A stretch of DNA of 32,185 nt, from assembly GCA_043747295.1 (NCBI GenBank), contig JAYTPK010000102.1:1-32185 (forward strand), given 5' to 3'. The notes beneath the pieces were generated by a model. The model made no database searches, was not told where the DNA came from, and was given only the letters and a program-made list of their open reading frames with translations. The position numbers and the translations under genes were made by a program. The stretch comes from JAAFIP01 sp043747295 (GTDB lineage: Bacteria > Pseudomonadota > Gammaproteobacteria > Burkholderiales > Burkholderiaceae_C). Positions 22,449-30,881 of the stretch are shown piece after piece (the stretch's first letter is position 1; every line of letters starts with the position of its first letter).

Positions 22449-23768
22449 TTAAACGCTCATGCGGTCACGCCAGTATTGGTACATGCCGCGAATCAAGGTT
22501 TCTGTGACGTTATGGTCGGTGTTGTGCACACCTGTGCCGTCTTGCTCGTTGATGGTACGCGCTTGTGGGTTGGCGGCAAAAGCTTGCTGCACAAACTCAA
22601 TGACCTCACCATCGTCGGCTGACACAAAGCCTGCAGGGCCAAACAGGTTGGCTTGGCGCAGGCGGCGCTGGGTCATCTCCTCAGAATCGTTTTCAAAGCC
22701 AAAATGTGTCCATACAAAATCAAACACACCAGGTTCGACGGGCTGAATGTGCCGCGTGGACAGTGAGTTAACTTGCTGCTGAATGATGAGGCTAGGAAAC
22801 AGCGTCATCATGACTACAGTAGGGCCCGCGCCGCAGGTGCTTGCTGGATTCCACCAACTTTCTGGCACGATATCTAGCAGCGATTTATCGTTTAGCTGCA
22901 TGCCCTCTTTAAAGCTGGTCACGCCCTGCGTTACCGCGCCCGCAACGCCCTCGTTGCGCCGCGATATCATGCACGCATGGCGGTGTTTAGCATCCATCAC
23001 CATCTGGCTTTTTTGGTCAGCGCGCCACAGGCCAAAGGTAACAAACCATGTGTGCAGCAGGCCAGGGTGGTAAGGGTCTTTGATGTTCTCCTGCATCAGC
23101 TTCCAGTTGGCCGGAATGCGCTGGCGGTTGATACCCAAAAGTTTCAGTGGCTTGTGGAACACGCGGTCAAAATAGTGCAATACCTCGGGGCCAAGGAAGT
23201 CTTCAAAACTCTCCACGTTGTGGTCAAAGCTGGCAAACACCACGCCGCCACGCCGCGCTACTTTGAGCTTAGTCAAACCGTGGTCGCACAGGTTGAAATC
23301 GGCATCCATGCCGCCTTGGCGGGTTTTGCTGCCGTCCTCATTCACACCCTCCACGCCGTTGCGAAAAGTCAGGCCTACCAAATCGCCATTGAGCTTATAA
23401 GTCCACTGGTGGTAGGGGCACACAAAACTGCGTGCGTTGCCGGTGCGTTCACGTAAAAACTGCACGCCACGGTGTGCGCAGCGGTTTTCTACCACGTGAA
23501 TTTGATCGGGCTGGCCGGGCCTGCCGCGCTCGCGCACCATCACCACACTGCGCTCGCCAATTTGGGTGCGCTTATAGTCGCCCGCCTTGGGGATTTCGCA
23601 CTCCAGGCCCACGTAGCACCAATGGTCTTTGTAGAACAGCTGTTCCATTTCGCGTGCGTACAGCTGCGCGTCGGTATATATCCAGCCGGGCGCACGGCTG
23701 GTGGGGGCATCACCCCACTGGGGGGCTTTGTCGGTTGGGGCCAGATGGATAGGTATGGTGGCGTTCAT
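22449..23768 (-). CDS. Rieske aromatic ring-hydroxylating dioxygenase, large (alpha) subunit
   Basis: A 439-residue catalytic subunit. The Rieske [2Fe-2S] motif is C97-x-H99 ... C117-x2-H120 (CAHRG and CPYHQWTY). The mononuclear iron site is DPYHPGLLH, with bridging D231 and ligands H234 and H239; a C-terminal Asp should complete it. The C-terminal part (LFPSLIIQQQVNSLSTRHIQP, RLRQANLFGPAGFVSADDGE) resembles the terephthalate/anthranilate dioxygenase alpha group, so a carboxylated aromatic is the likeliest substrate. The start at 23768 was chosen over 23819 because the extra residues are unlike the family. The beta gene follows. No ferredoxin or reductase gene is adjacent, and electrons must come from elsewhere. 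The divergent LysR gene is broken. Confidence 0.92.
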   Translation of the reverse strand: MNATIPIHLAPTDKAPQWGDAPTSRAPGWIYTDAQLYAREMEQLFYKDHWCYVGLECEIPKAGDYKRTQIGERSVVMVRERGRPGQPDQIHVVENRCAHRGVQFLRERTGNARSFVCPYHQWTYKLNGDLVGLTFRNGVEGVNEDGSKTRQGGMDADFNLCDHGLTKLKVARRGGVVFASFDHNVESFEDFLGPEVLHYFDRVFHKPLKLLGINRQRIPANWKLMQENIKDPYHPGLLHTWFVTFGLWRADQKSQMVMDAKHRHACMISRRNEGVAGAVTQGVTSFKEGMQLNDKSLLDIVPESWWNPASTCGAGPTVVMMTLFPSLIIQQQVNSLSTRHIQPVEPGVFDFVWTHFGFENDSEEMTQRRLRQANLFGPAGFVSADDGEVIEFVQQAFAANPQARTINEQDGTGVHNTDHNVTETLIRGMYQYWRDRMSV

Positions 23769-23841
23769 AGTGTGCAGTGTCACCCAAGGTTCTATGTTGC
23801 AAGTCAAGCAGTTTGCCAAGCAAATGGGGTAAAGCAGTATT

Positions 23842-23856
23842 ATTCACCACATGAAT
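23842..23856. promoter_or_regulatory. LysR-type operator candidate
   Basis: A perfect inverted repeat ATTCA-CCACA-TGAAT with the T-N11-A form of LysR boxes, very like the published NahR-type site (ATTCAC...TGAT). It lies between the dioxygenase alpha gene and the remains of a divergent LysR gene. A 12-bp perfect palindrome CGCCAATTGGCG follows at 23867-23878. Confidence 0.5.
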
Positions 23857-23891
23857 GACAACATATCGCCAATTGGCGGCATCATCGCACC

Positions 23892-24300
23892 ATGAAAGTC
23901 GCCTCCAACGCTACGCTTGCCAGCCTGGACATGAACTTGCTGCGCGTGCTAGACACGCTGATGCAAGAGCGCAAGGTCGCGCCCACTGCCGTGCCCTAGG
24001 CTTGTCGCAGCCTGCAGTCAGCAACGCACTGTCCCGGCTGCGCCAAGCGCTGGCCAAAGGCAAGTTCACCCTGGCCAAATTTTTAAGCGCCGAGCATGTG
24101 GCCATTAACGCTGAAGGCACCGGCCACGCCAAGGCCAATACCAAGCTGCAAACTTTAGACAAAGTAGCAATACCAAAGCGTAGTGTCACTGCTCGGCGCA
24201 AGGTGGCCGTATTGGCTAGGGCAGGCCTTTTCAAAGTCGCCTTTGTGACGCTTCCTTGCAGAACCCTGAACGCTTACGAATTGCACGGCATTCTCAAGGG
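23892..24300 (+). pseudogene. Decayed LysR-family regulator (NahR/NagR-like)
   Basis: From the ATG at 23892, the frame reads SLDMNLLRVLDTLMQERKV, the start of a LysR helix-turn-helix, then shifts frame near 23973-23985. In the next frame it resumes with RALGLSQPAVSNALSRLRQAL. After this the sequence jumps to FTLAKFLSAEHVAINAEGTGH, which in NahR-type proteins belongs ~140 residues later in the ligand-binding domain. The rest is only patchy. So there is a frameshift plus at least one large internal deletion, and no functional regulator can be made. Orientation and position (divergent from the dioxygenase genes) show it was their former activator. Confidence 0.8.
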
Positions 24301-24437
24301 TAAACCCCGGGCGGTGGGGTAGGGCGTGGTTTCTAAAATCTAACTTGACTAAAACAAGTCCTCAATGCTTGCCAATCCGCTTGCAGACGAGTTGTTCAAC
24401 CGGGTCTCGTACCTGAGCCCATTCGGAGATACATCAC

Positions 24438-25517
24438 ATGGATCGTCGTTCCCTTATTAAAAACGCTGGCATTGCTGGCGTGCTGGCAGCCGGCGCTGCC
24501 CCAGCCGTACATGCACAAGCTGCAGTGCGTTGGCGTCTGTCGTCAAGCTTTCCCAAAGCGCTTGACACCATCTACGGCGCAGCAGAAATTTTTGCTAAAC
24601 AAGTTAAAGCCATGTCTGGCGGCAAGTTTGAAATCTCTGTGCACGCTGGTGGCGAGATTACCCCACCGTTTGGCGTGGTAGATGCTGTGCAGCAAGGTTC
24701 TGTAGAAATGGCACACACCGCGCCTTATTATTTCTTTGGTAAAAACGAAGCGTTTGCACTGGGCTGCGCTATTCCGTTTGGCCTGAATAGCCGCCAAATG
24801 TCTGCTTGGATGTACGAAGGCAATGGCTTAAAGCTGATGCGTGAGTTCTACGCCAAGTACGGCATGATCAGTTTTCCAGGCGGTAACACTGGTGCCCAAA
24901 TGGGTGGTTGGTATCGTAAAGAGATCAAAACTGTGGCCGACATTAAAGGTCTGAAAATGCGTATCGGCGGCTTCGCTGGTAAAGTGTTTGAGCGCATGGG
25001 CGGCGTGCCACAAAACATTCCTGGCGGCGAGATTTACTCAGCCCTGGAAAAAGGCACCATCGACGCAGCTGAGTGGGTAGGCCCCTACGATGACCAGAAG
25101 CTGGGCTTTAACAAAGTGGCTCCGTTTTACTACTACCCAGGCTGGTGGGAGGGCGGCCCACAGCTGGACTTCTTCATCAACCAAAAAGCCTACGACACAC
25201 TGAGCCCTGAGTACAAAGCCATTGTTGAATCTGCAGCATCTCATGCCCACGTCGAGATGCAAGCGCGCTATGATGCACGCAACCCAACCGCTCTTAAGCA
25301 GTTGGTAGGCTCTGGCACCAAGCTGCGTCCATTCTCCAATGATGTGATGGCGCTTGCTTTTAAAGAATCTATGGCTTTGTATGAAGAGCTGAACACCAAG
25401 AACGAAGACTGGAAGAAGATTTACTCTGACTACAGCAAGTTCCGCGCTGATTCCAACCTGTGGTTCCGCTTTACCGAAGCCAAGTTTGACAGCTTCATGC
25501 AAGCGCAAAAACTGTAA
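24438..25517 (+). CDS. TRAP transporter substrate-binding protein, DctP family (TakP-like)
   Basis: A 359-residue periplasmic binding protein with a twin-arginine signal (MDRRSLIKNAGIAGVLAAGAAPAVHAQ). The DctP fold is clear: FAKQVKAMSGGKFEISVHAGGEI, then VADIKGLKMRIGGFAGKVFERMGGVPQNIPGGEIYSALEKGTIDAAEWVGPYDD (~170-223) and YYYPGWWEGGPQLDFFINQ. The arginine in LKMRI normally clamps the ligand carboxylate. The whole pattern is closest to TakP-type proteins for 2-oxo acids. GGAG lies upstream (24425-24428). No DctQ/DctM membrane genes follow, and a strong terminator ends the unit, so it is transcribed alone. A small inverted repeat ACTTG-N7-CAAGT at 24343-24359 may be regulatory. Confidence 0.92.
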   Translation: MDRRSLIKNAGIAGVLAAGAAPAVHAQAAVRWRLSSSFPKALDTIYGAAEIFAKQVKAMSGGKFEISVHAGGEITPPFGVVDAVQQGSVEMAHTAPYYFFGKNEAFALGCAIPFGLNSRQMSAWMYEGNGLKLMREFYAKYGMISFPGGNTGAQMGGWYRKEIKTVADIKGLKMRIGGFAGKVFERMGGVPQNIPGGEIYSALEKGTIDAAEWVGPYDDQKLGFNKVAPFYYYPGWWEGGPQLDFFINQKAYDTLSPEYKAIVESAASHAHVEMQARYDARNPTALKQLVGSGTKLRPFSNDVMALAFKESMALYEELNTKNEDWKKIYSDYSKFRADSNLWFRFTEAKFDSFMQAQKL

Positions 25518-25536
25518 TTGCGCTTTTGCAGCTCTG

Positions 25537-25563
25537 AAAGCCACCTTCGGGTGGCTTTTTTTT
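25537..25563 (+). terminator. Rho-independent terminator after the TRAP binding-protein gene
   Basis: A 9-bp stem AAAGCCACC / GGTGGCTTT closed by a TTCG tetraloop, running into eight or more T. It lies 20 bp after the stop codon and separates this gene from the pyruvate dehydrogenase operon. Confidence 0.92.
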
Positions 25564-25651
25564 GCCCAGCTCTTCGCCCTGTCAATTTCTAATGAATTGC
25601 GATATTTCATCAAACTTATAAATTTCATAATAAGAAAACAAAAAGCACTAT

Positions 25652-25679
25652 TTGAAATTTAATTTAATTGTGGAATAAT
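25652..25679 (+). promoter_or_regulatory. Sigma-70 promoter of the aceE operon
   Basis: TTGAAA (25652-25657), 16 bp, AATAAT (25674-25679), each five of six to consensus, in an AT-rich block unlike the surrounding coding DNA. The transcript would have a leader of ~75 bases before the aceE ATG, with AGGAG at 25749-25753. Confidence 0.6.
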
Positions 25680-25760
25680 AGAGGCTCTTACCTAAACACC
25701 ATAAGCGCGCGGTATCCTGCGTGCTTGAGACAACCCTAGCAGCCTCACAGGAGACCCCGC

Positions 25761-28466
25761 ATGTCTGCAGTTCCAAATAATATTTTTGGCTCATCGGCCA
25801 ACGACACCGACACCCAAGAAACCCGCGAATGGATGGACGCACTGTCCGCCGTGATCAGCGCCGAAGGCCCTGACCGTGCGCACTTTTTGCTAGAGCAACT
25901 GCTAGAGCACGCGCGCCAAAGCAGCATTGACATGCCGTTTTCTGCCAACACGGCTTACGTCAACACGCTAGAGCCCGCCGAAGAAAAGCACTGCCCAGGC
26001 AACCTAGAGATTGAAGAGCGCCTGCGCGCCTACATGCGCTGGAACGCGATGGCGATGGTGGTGAAGGCTAACCGCCACAACCCAGCCGATGGCGGCGATT
26101 TGGGTGGCCATATCGGTTCGTTTGCATCACTGGCCAGCATGTTTGGCGCAGGCTTTAACCATTTTTGGCATGCTGAGAATGAAAACCATGGCGGCGACTG
26201 CATCTACATTCAAGGCCACGTGTCCCCTGGTGTGTACGCGCGCGCCTATCTAGAAGGCCGCTTAACTGAAGAGCAGCTTCTGCATTTTCGCCAAGAGGTG
26301 GATGGCAAAGGTTTGTCCAGCTACCCACACCCTAAGCTGATGCCAGAGTTTTGGCAGTTCCCTACGGTATCGATGGGCCTGGGGCCACTCATGGCGATTT
26401 ACCAAGCGCGCTTTTTAAAATACCTGCATGCACGCGGCATTGCCAACACCGAAAACCGCAAGGTATGGGTGTTTTGTGGCGACGGCGAGATGGACGAAGT
26501 CGAATCATTAGGGGCAATTGGCCTAGCTGCACGTGAAAATTTAGACAACCTGATTTTTGTCATCAACTGCAACCTGCAGCGCCTGGACGGCCCGGTGCGC
26601 GGCAACGGCAAAATTGTGCAAGAGCTAGAAGGCGAGTTTCGCGGGAGCGGCTGGAACGTCATCAAGCTGTTGTGGGGCAGCGGCTGGGACGCGCTGCTGG
26701 CGCGCGACAAAGACGGCGCGTTAAAAAAGCTGATGATGGACACCGTAGACGGTGACTACCAAGCCTTTAAAGCCAACGACGGCGCGTATGTACGCAAACA
26801 TTTCTTTGGCCGTGACCCACGCACGCTAGAGATGGTGGCGCACATGAGCGATGATGAGATTTGGAACCTAAAGCGCGGTGGCCACGATTCACAAAAAGTC
26901 TATGCAGCGTTTGACAAAGCCGTCAATCACGCAGGCCAGCCCACTGTGTTGCTGATCAAAACCGTTAAAGGCTTTGGCATGGGCAAAATTGGTGAAGGTA
27001 AAAACACCGTTCACCAAACCAAAAAGCTCAGCGACGAAGACATCAAGGCCTTCCGCGACCGCTTTAACATCCCCATCCCTGATAGCCAAATCGCCGAGCT
27101 GCCGTTTTATAAGCCAGCCGACGATACGCCAGAGATGAAGTACCTGCACGAGCGCCGCAAAGCGCTGGGTGGCTATCTGCCGCACCGCCGTGTAAAAGCT
27201 GACGAGAGCTTTACTGTGCCGTCGCTAGACGTGTTTAAGTCAGTCATGGAGCCGACAGCCGAAGGCCGCGAGATCAGTACCACGCAGGCCTACGTGCGCT
27301 TTTTAACGCAGCTGCTGCGTGACCAAGCCCTAGGCCCGCGCGTGGTGCCCATCTTGGTAGACGAGGCGCGCACTTTTGGTATGGAGGGTTTGTTCCGCCA
27401 AGTCGGCATCTACAACCCTGCAGGCCAGCAGTACACCCCGGTGGACAAAGAGCAGGTGATGTACTACAAAGAAGACAAAGCCGGCCAGATTTTACAAGAG
27501 GGTATTAACGAAGCTGGCGGCATGAGCAGCTGGATTGCAGCGGCCACGTCGTATTCCACTAGCAACCGCATCATGGTGCCGTTTTATGTGTACTACTCGA
27601 TGTTTGGTTTTCAGCGTATTGGCGACCTGGCCTGGGCTGCGGGTGATATGCAGGCGCGTGGCTTTTTGCTGGGCGGCACATCAGGGCGCACTACGTTAAA
27701 CGGCGAAGGCTTGCAGCACGAAGACGGCCACAGCCACATTATGGCCAACACGATACCTAACTGCGTGAGCTACGACCCCACGTTTGCGCACGAGGTGGGC
27801 ATCATCTTGCACCACGGCTTAAAGCGCATGGTGGAGAAGCAAGACAACGTGTACTACTACATCACACTGCTCAATGAAAACTACCCGATGCCAGGGCTAA
27901 AGCCTGGCACCGAAGAGCAAATCATCAAAGGCATGTACTTGCTGCAAGACGCGGCTAAAAAAGAGCATACGGTTAACTTGCTAGGCTCGGGCACCATCTT
28001 GCGCGAGTCGCAGTTTGCTAAAGAGCTGCTGGAGAAAGACTGGGGCATTGGCGCCAACGTGTGGAGCTGCCCCAGCTTTAACGAGTTGACCCGCGACGGC
28101 CAAGACGCTGACCGCTACAACCTGCTACACCCTGAGGCCAAGCCGCGCGTGAGCTTTGTTGAGTCGCAACTTGCCACCACCACCGGCCCTGTGATTGCGT
28201 CTACCGACTACATGAAAGCCTATGCTGAGCAGATTCGCCCTTATGTGGGTAAAAATCGCAACTACAAAGTGCTGGGCACCGATGGCTTTGGCCGTTCAGA
28301 TTTTCGCAGCAAGCTGCGCGAGCATTTTGAGGTCAACCGCCACTACATCGTCGTTGCGTCGCTCAAAGCGCTGGCTGAAGACGGCAAGCTGCCCCTTACC
28401 AAAGTGACTGAAGCAATTAAAAAGTATGGCATCAAGGTGGATAAAGTTAATCCACTGAATGCGTAG
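25761..28466 (+). CDS. aceE: Pyruvate dehydrogenase E1 component, homodimeric type
   Basis: A 901-residue enzyme that decarboxylates pyruvate with thiamine diphosphate and transfers the acetyl group to lipoyl domains of E2. It starts with the short flexible segment that binds E2 (NNIFGSSANDTDTQETREWMDALSAV). The substrate/cofactor region NPADGGDLGGHIGSFASLASM follows. The ThDP-Mg motif is GDGEMDE (240-246) with NCNLQRLDGP 26 residues on. The catalytic histidines of the family are in GHIGSF and HHG/EDGHSHI regions. Length agrees with E. coli AceE (887). It opens the aceE-aceF-bph-lpdA run, with a good ribosome-binding site and a predicted sigma-70 promoter; aceF follows after 9 bp. Confidence 0.97.
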   Translation: MSAVPNNIFGSSANDTDTQETREWMDALSAVISAEGPDRAHFLLEQLLEHARQSSIDMPFSANTAYVNTLEPAEEKHCPGNLEIEERLRAYMRWNAMAMVVKANRHNPADGGDLGGHIGSFASLASMFGAGFNHFWHAENENHGGDCIYIQGHVSPGVYARAYLEGRLTEEQLLHFRQEVDGKGLSSYPHPKLMPEFWQFPTVSMGLGPLMAIYQARFLKYLHARGIANTENRKVWVFCGDGEMDEVESLGAIGLAARENLDNLIFVINCNLQRLDGPVRGNGKIVQELEGEFRGSGWNVIKLLWGSGWDALLARDKDGALKKLMMDTVDGDYQAFKANDGAYVRKHFFGRDPRTLEMVAHMSDDEIWNLKRGGHDSQKVYAAFDKAVNHAGQPTVLLIKTVKGFGMGKIGEGKNTVHQTKKLSDEDIKAFRDRFNIPIPDSQIAELPFYKPADDTPEMKYLHERRKALGGYLPHRRVKADESFTVPSLDVFKSVMEPTAEGREISTTQAYVRFLTQLLRDQALGPRVVPILVDEARTFGMEGLFRQVGIYNPAGQQYTPVDKEQVMYYKEDKAGQILQEGINEAGGMSSWIAAATSYSTSNRIMVPFYVYYSMFGFQRIGDLAWAAGDMQARGFLLGGTSGRTTLNGEGLQHEDGHSHIMANTIPNCVSYDPTFAHEVGIILHHGLKRMVEKQDNVYYYITLLNENYPMPGLKPGTEEQIIKGMYLLQDAAKKEHTVNLLGSGTILRESQFAKELLEKDWGIGANVWSCPSFNELTRDGQDADRYNLLHPEAKPRVSFVESQLATTTGPVIASTDYMKAYAEQIRPYVGKNRNYKVLGTDGFGRSDFRSKLREHFEVNRHYIVVASLKALAEDGKLPLTKVTEAIKKYGIKVDKVNPLNA

Positions 28467-28475
28467 GAGACACAT

Positions 28476-30260
28476 ATGGCACTAGTAGAAGTTCAAGTCC
28501 CCGACATTGGCGACTTTGATGAAGTCACCGTCATTGAGCTGATGGTGAAAGTGGGCGACACGGTGAAAGCTGAGCAATCGCTGATCACGGTCGAGTCTGA
28601 CAAAGCGTCGATGGAGATTCCGTCAAGTACGGCAGGCTTGGTGAAAGAGCTGCGCACCAAAATTGGTGACAAGGTTAAGCAAGGCTCGGTGGTGTTGATG
28701 CTAGAGGCTGTTAACACCTCCGTTCGGGCTGAGCCGCCTGTCCTGAGCTCAGTCGAAGGGGTCGAAGCCCTAGTGAGCAGTTCGACCCTTCGTCAAGCTC
28801 AGAACGGGCCAAGCTCAGTGCAAACGGGCAATTTAGTATCAAAACCTGCTGTAGTCCAAGTATCTACGGCTCAGCCAGCTATAAATTTTGTAGCGGGCAA
28901 GATCGACATTAAAGTCCCCGATATTGGCGATTTTAAAGACGTAGCCGTCATCGAGCTGATGGTCAAAGTAGGTGACACCGTCAAAGTAGAGCAAAGCCTG
29001 ATGACGGTGGAGAGCGATAAAGCGTCGATGGAAATCCCGTCCAGCCACGCAGGTGTGGTGAGTGAAATCAAGGTCAAGCTAGGCGACACCGTTAACATTG
29101 GCGACGTGATTGTAGTGGTGGAAGGTGTGGGGGCGGTCGCAGTTGCAGTTGCCGCTAGACCTGTACCTGCTGCCACAGCCACAGCTACTGCAGGTGCAAA
29201 TACCGCTCGCCCTGAGCCTGTCGAAGGGCTCACGAAGGCTTTGCCTTCTCCAGTAGCTCAGGACAGGTCAAGCCTTGCCCCAACGGATATTGCGGCCCAT
29301 AACCCCAACATCGCCCCCACAGGCGCGCTGCCCCATGCATCCCCGTCAGTGCGCAAGTTTGCACGCGAGCTGGGCGTGCCGCTGGGTGAAGTCAAAGGCT
29401 CAGGCCACAAAGGCCGCATTACCGAGGACGATATCAAAGGCTTTACCAAGTCTGTGATGAGTGGCGCTACGCAAACCGCTGTAGCAGCCGCAGCAGCCAA
29501 GGCCAGTGGCAGCAACGACGGTGCAGGCCTAGGCCTCATCCCGTGGCCCAAAGTTGACTTCGCCAAGTTTGGCGCAGTTGAGCGCAAAGACATGTCGCGC
29601 ATCAAAAAGATCAGCGGCGCTAACCTGCATCGCAACTGGGTGATGATCCCCCACGTCACTAACCATGACGACGCTGACATCACCGAGCTAGAAGCCTTTC
29701 GCCTGCAAATGAACAAAGAAAACGAGAAGAGTGGCCTGAAAATCACCATGCTGGCTTTCTTGATCAAAGCCTCGGTGGCAGCATTAAAGAAGTTCCCAGA
29801 TTTCAACAGCTCGCTGGACGGCGATCAGTTGGTCTACAAACAATATTTCAACATCGGCTTTGCAGCGGACACCCCTAACGGCTTGGTGGTACCCGTCATC
29901 AAAGACGCTGATAAAAAAGGCGTGCTGCAAATCAGCAAAGAGATGGGCGAGCTGGCAGCCAAAGCGCGTGAAGGCAAGCTAGACCCCGCCGACATGCAAG
30001 GCGCCTGCTTCACCATATCGTCACTAGGTGGCATTGGTGGCCGCTATTTCACCCCCATCATCAATGCCCCTGAGGTGGCCATACTTGGCGTATGCAAGAG
30101 CAATATGGAGCCCGTGTGGGACGGCGAAAAGTTTGTGCCCCGCCTAATGCTGCCCCTGAGCTTAAGCTGGGACCACCGCGTTATCGACGGCGCATCGGCC
30201 GCACGCTTTAACGCCTATTTAGGCCAAATCCTTGGCGACTTTCGCCGTGTGATGCTGTAA
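28476..30260 (+). CDS. aceF: Pyruvate dehydrogenase E2, dihydrolipoyllysine acetyltransferase
   Basis: A 594-residue core protein of the complex. Two lipoyl domains carry the modified lysines K43 and K182, each in ESDKAS. The E3/E1-binding domain is around 285-321 (SPSVRKFARELGVPLGEVKGSGHKGRITEDD). The C-terminal acyltransferase domain ends with DHRVIDG, giving catalytic H567 and D571. The linkers are odd. The linker after lipoyl domain 1 contains a translated palindromic repeat (28720-28807) and a 36-nt repeat (28848-28883). The linker after domain 2 contains another palindromic repeat (RPEPVEG, 29205-29273). All keep the frame. Part of linker 1 is nearly identical to that of lpdA, suggesting gene conversion. 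Confidence 0.96.
   Translation: MALVEVQVPDIGDFDEVTVIELMVKVGDTVKAEQSLITVESDKASMEIPSSTAGLVKELRTKIGDKVKQGSVVLMLEAVNTSVRAEPPVLSSVEGVEALVSSSTLRQAQNGPSSVQTGNLVSKPAVVQVSTAQPAINFVAGKIDIKVPDIGDFKDVAVIELMVKVGDTVKVEQSLMTVESDKASMEIPSSHAGVVSEIKVKLGDTVNIGDVIVVVEGVGAVAVAVAARPVPAATATATAGANTARPEPVEGLTKALPSPVAQDRSSLAPTDIAAHNPNIAPTGALPHASPSVRKFARELGVPLGEVKGSGHKGRITEDDIKGFTKSVMSGATQTAVAAAAAKASGSNDGAGLGLIPWPKVDFAKFGAVERKDMSRIKKISGANLHRNWVMIPHVTNHDDADITELEAFRLQMNKENEKSGLKITMLAFLIKASVAALKKFPDFNSSLDGDQLVYKQYFNIGFAADTPNGLVVPVIKDADKKGVLQISKEMGELAAKAREGKLDPADMQGACFTISSLGGIGGRYFTPIINAPEVAILGVCKSNMEPVWDGEKFVPRLMLPLSLSWDHRVIDGASAARFNAYLGQILGDFRRVML
28720..28807. repeat. CTGAGC/GTCGAAGG palindromic repeat inside aceF linker 1
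   Basis: Bounded by CCGTTC (28720-28725) and GAACGG (28802-28807), with inner arms CTGAGCTCAGTCGAAGGGG and TTCGACCCTTCGTCAAGCTC. It is translated as SVRAEPPVLSSVEGVEA and onwards. Same family as 19805-19850. Confidence 0.82.
28848..28883 (-). repeat. 36-nt repeat, copy D (inside aceF linker)
   Basis: Read on the minus strand it begins TATAGCTGGCTGAGCC and ends ATACTTGGACTACAGC, 36 bases. Read on the plus strand it is translated in frame as AVVQVSTAQPAI just before lipoyl domain 2. Confidence 0.82.
29205..29273. repeat. Degenerate CTGAGC/GTCGAAGG repeat inside aceF linker 2
   Basis: CCCTGAGCCTGTCGAAGGGC near 29210-29229 is answered by GTAGCTCAGGACAGGTC near 29253-29269, giving an imperfect inverted repeat with a long spacer. 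It is translated as RPEPVEGLTKALPSPVAQDR, ahead of the E3-binding domain. Confidence 0.65.
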
Positions 30261-30269
30261 GGACTCTAA

Positions 30270-30854
30270 ATGACCACAGTTGTTGTAGTAAAAAAAGCAG
30301 GCCAGGTAGCTGTAGGCACCGACTCGTTAGTGACTTTTGGCGACACGCGTTTGCCGCACCGCTTTGAGGCCAATGAAAAAGTGTTCAAGGTAGACGCAGT
30401 AGGTGGCCAAAGCTTTGTGGCCACCGCAGGCACGGTGGCGCACTTTCCAGCGCTGCGTAAGGCGCTGGCAGCTTTGCCCAAGGGCGAGCTTAAGCTGCAC
30501 AGCAAAGACGAGGTGTACGACACCTTTCTCAAGCTGCACCCCATCTTGAAAGACACCTTCTTTTTGCAGACCAAAGAAGAAGACGCCGACCCATATGAGT
30601 CCATGCAGTTCAGCGTGCTGGTGGCCAACAGTGCAGGCATATTTGGCCTTTACAGCTACCGCGAAGTGTTTGAGTTCAAAGAGTTTTGGGGCATTGGCTC
30701 GGGCCGTGGCTTTGCACTGGGTGCCATGAACGCCACCTTTGCCAAAGCCAAAACCGCGCGCGAAGTGGCCATGGCGGGTGTGGCGGCCGGTTGCGAGTTT
30801 GACAAAAACTCTGCTGGCCCGATCAACGTGTTTACGATGAAGCTTAGGAAGTAA
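30270..30854 (+). CDS. Betaproteobacterial proteasome homolog (BPH), Ntn-hydrolase peptidase-like
   Basis: A 194-residue member of the proteasome/HslV superfamily. After removal of Met1 the chain starts with Thr1. The other catalytic-site residues are in register: D17 in VGTDS, the proteasome K33 equivalent in NEKVFKV (K36 here), S129-type serine in GSGRGFALGAMNA, and the D166/S169 pair in FDKNSAG. It is distinct from HslV (no TTI/GDGQVTLG) and from Anbu. It fits the group named BPH, shown in Thiobacillus to form a double ring; its natural substrate and any unfoldase partner are not established. It starts 9 bp after aceF and lies before lpdA, so it is co-transcribed with pyruvate dehydrogenase genes. 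No ATPase is adjacent. Confidence 0.8.
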   Translation: MTTVVVVKKAGQVAVGTDSLVTFGDTRLPHRFEANEKVFKVDAVGGQSFVATAGTVAHFPALRKALAALPKGELKLHSKDEVYDTFLKLHPILKDTFFLQTKEEDADPYESMQFSVLVANSAGIFGLYSYREVFEFKEFWGIGSGRGFALGAMNATFAKAKTAREVAMAGVAAGCEFDKNSAGPINVFTMKLRK

Positions 30855-30881
30855 AGAAAACTCAATAGTGCCAGGCCACAA

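Noticed and set aside
30270..30854. HslV peptidase
   Set aside because: It lacks HslV's TTI and GDGQVTLGN motifs, and no hslU lies next to it.
30327..30881. 184-codon minus-strand frame opposite the BPH gene
   Set aside because: The plus-strand frame has all proteasome-type active-site residues; the minus one is a shadow.
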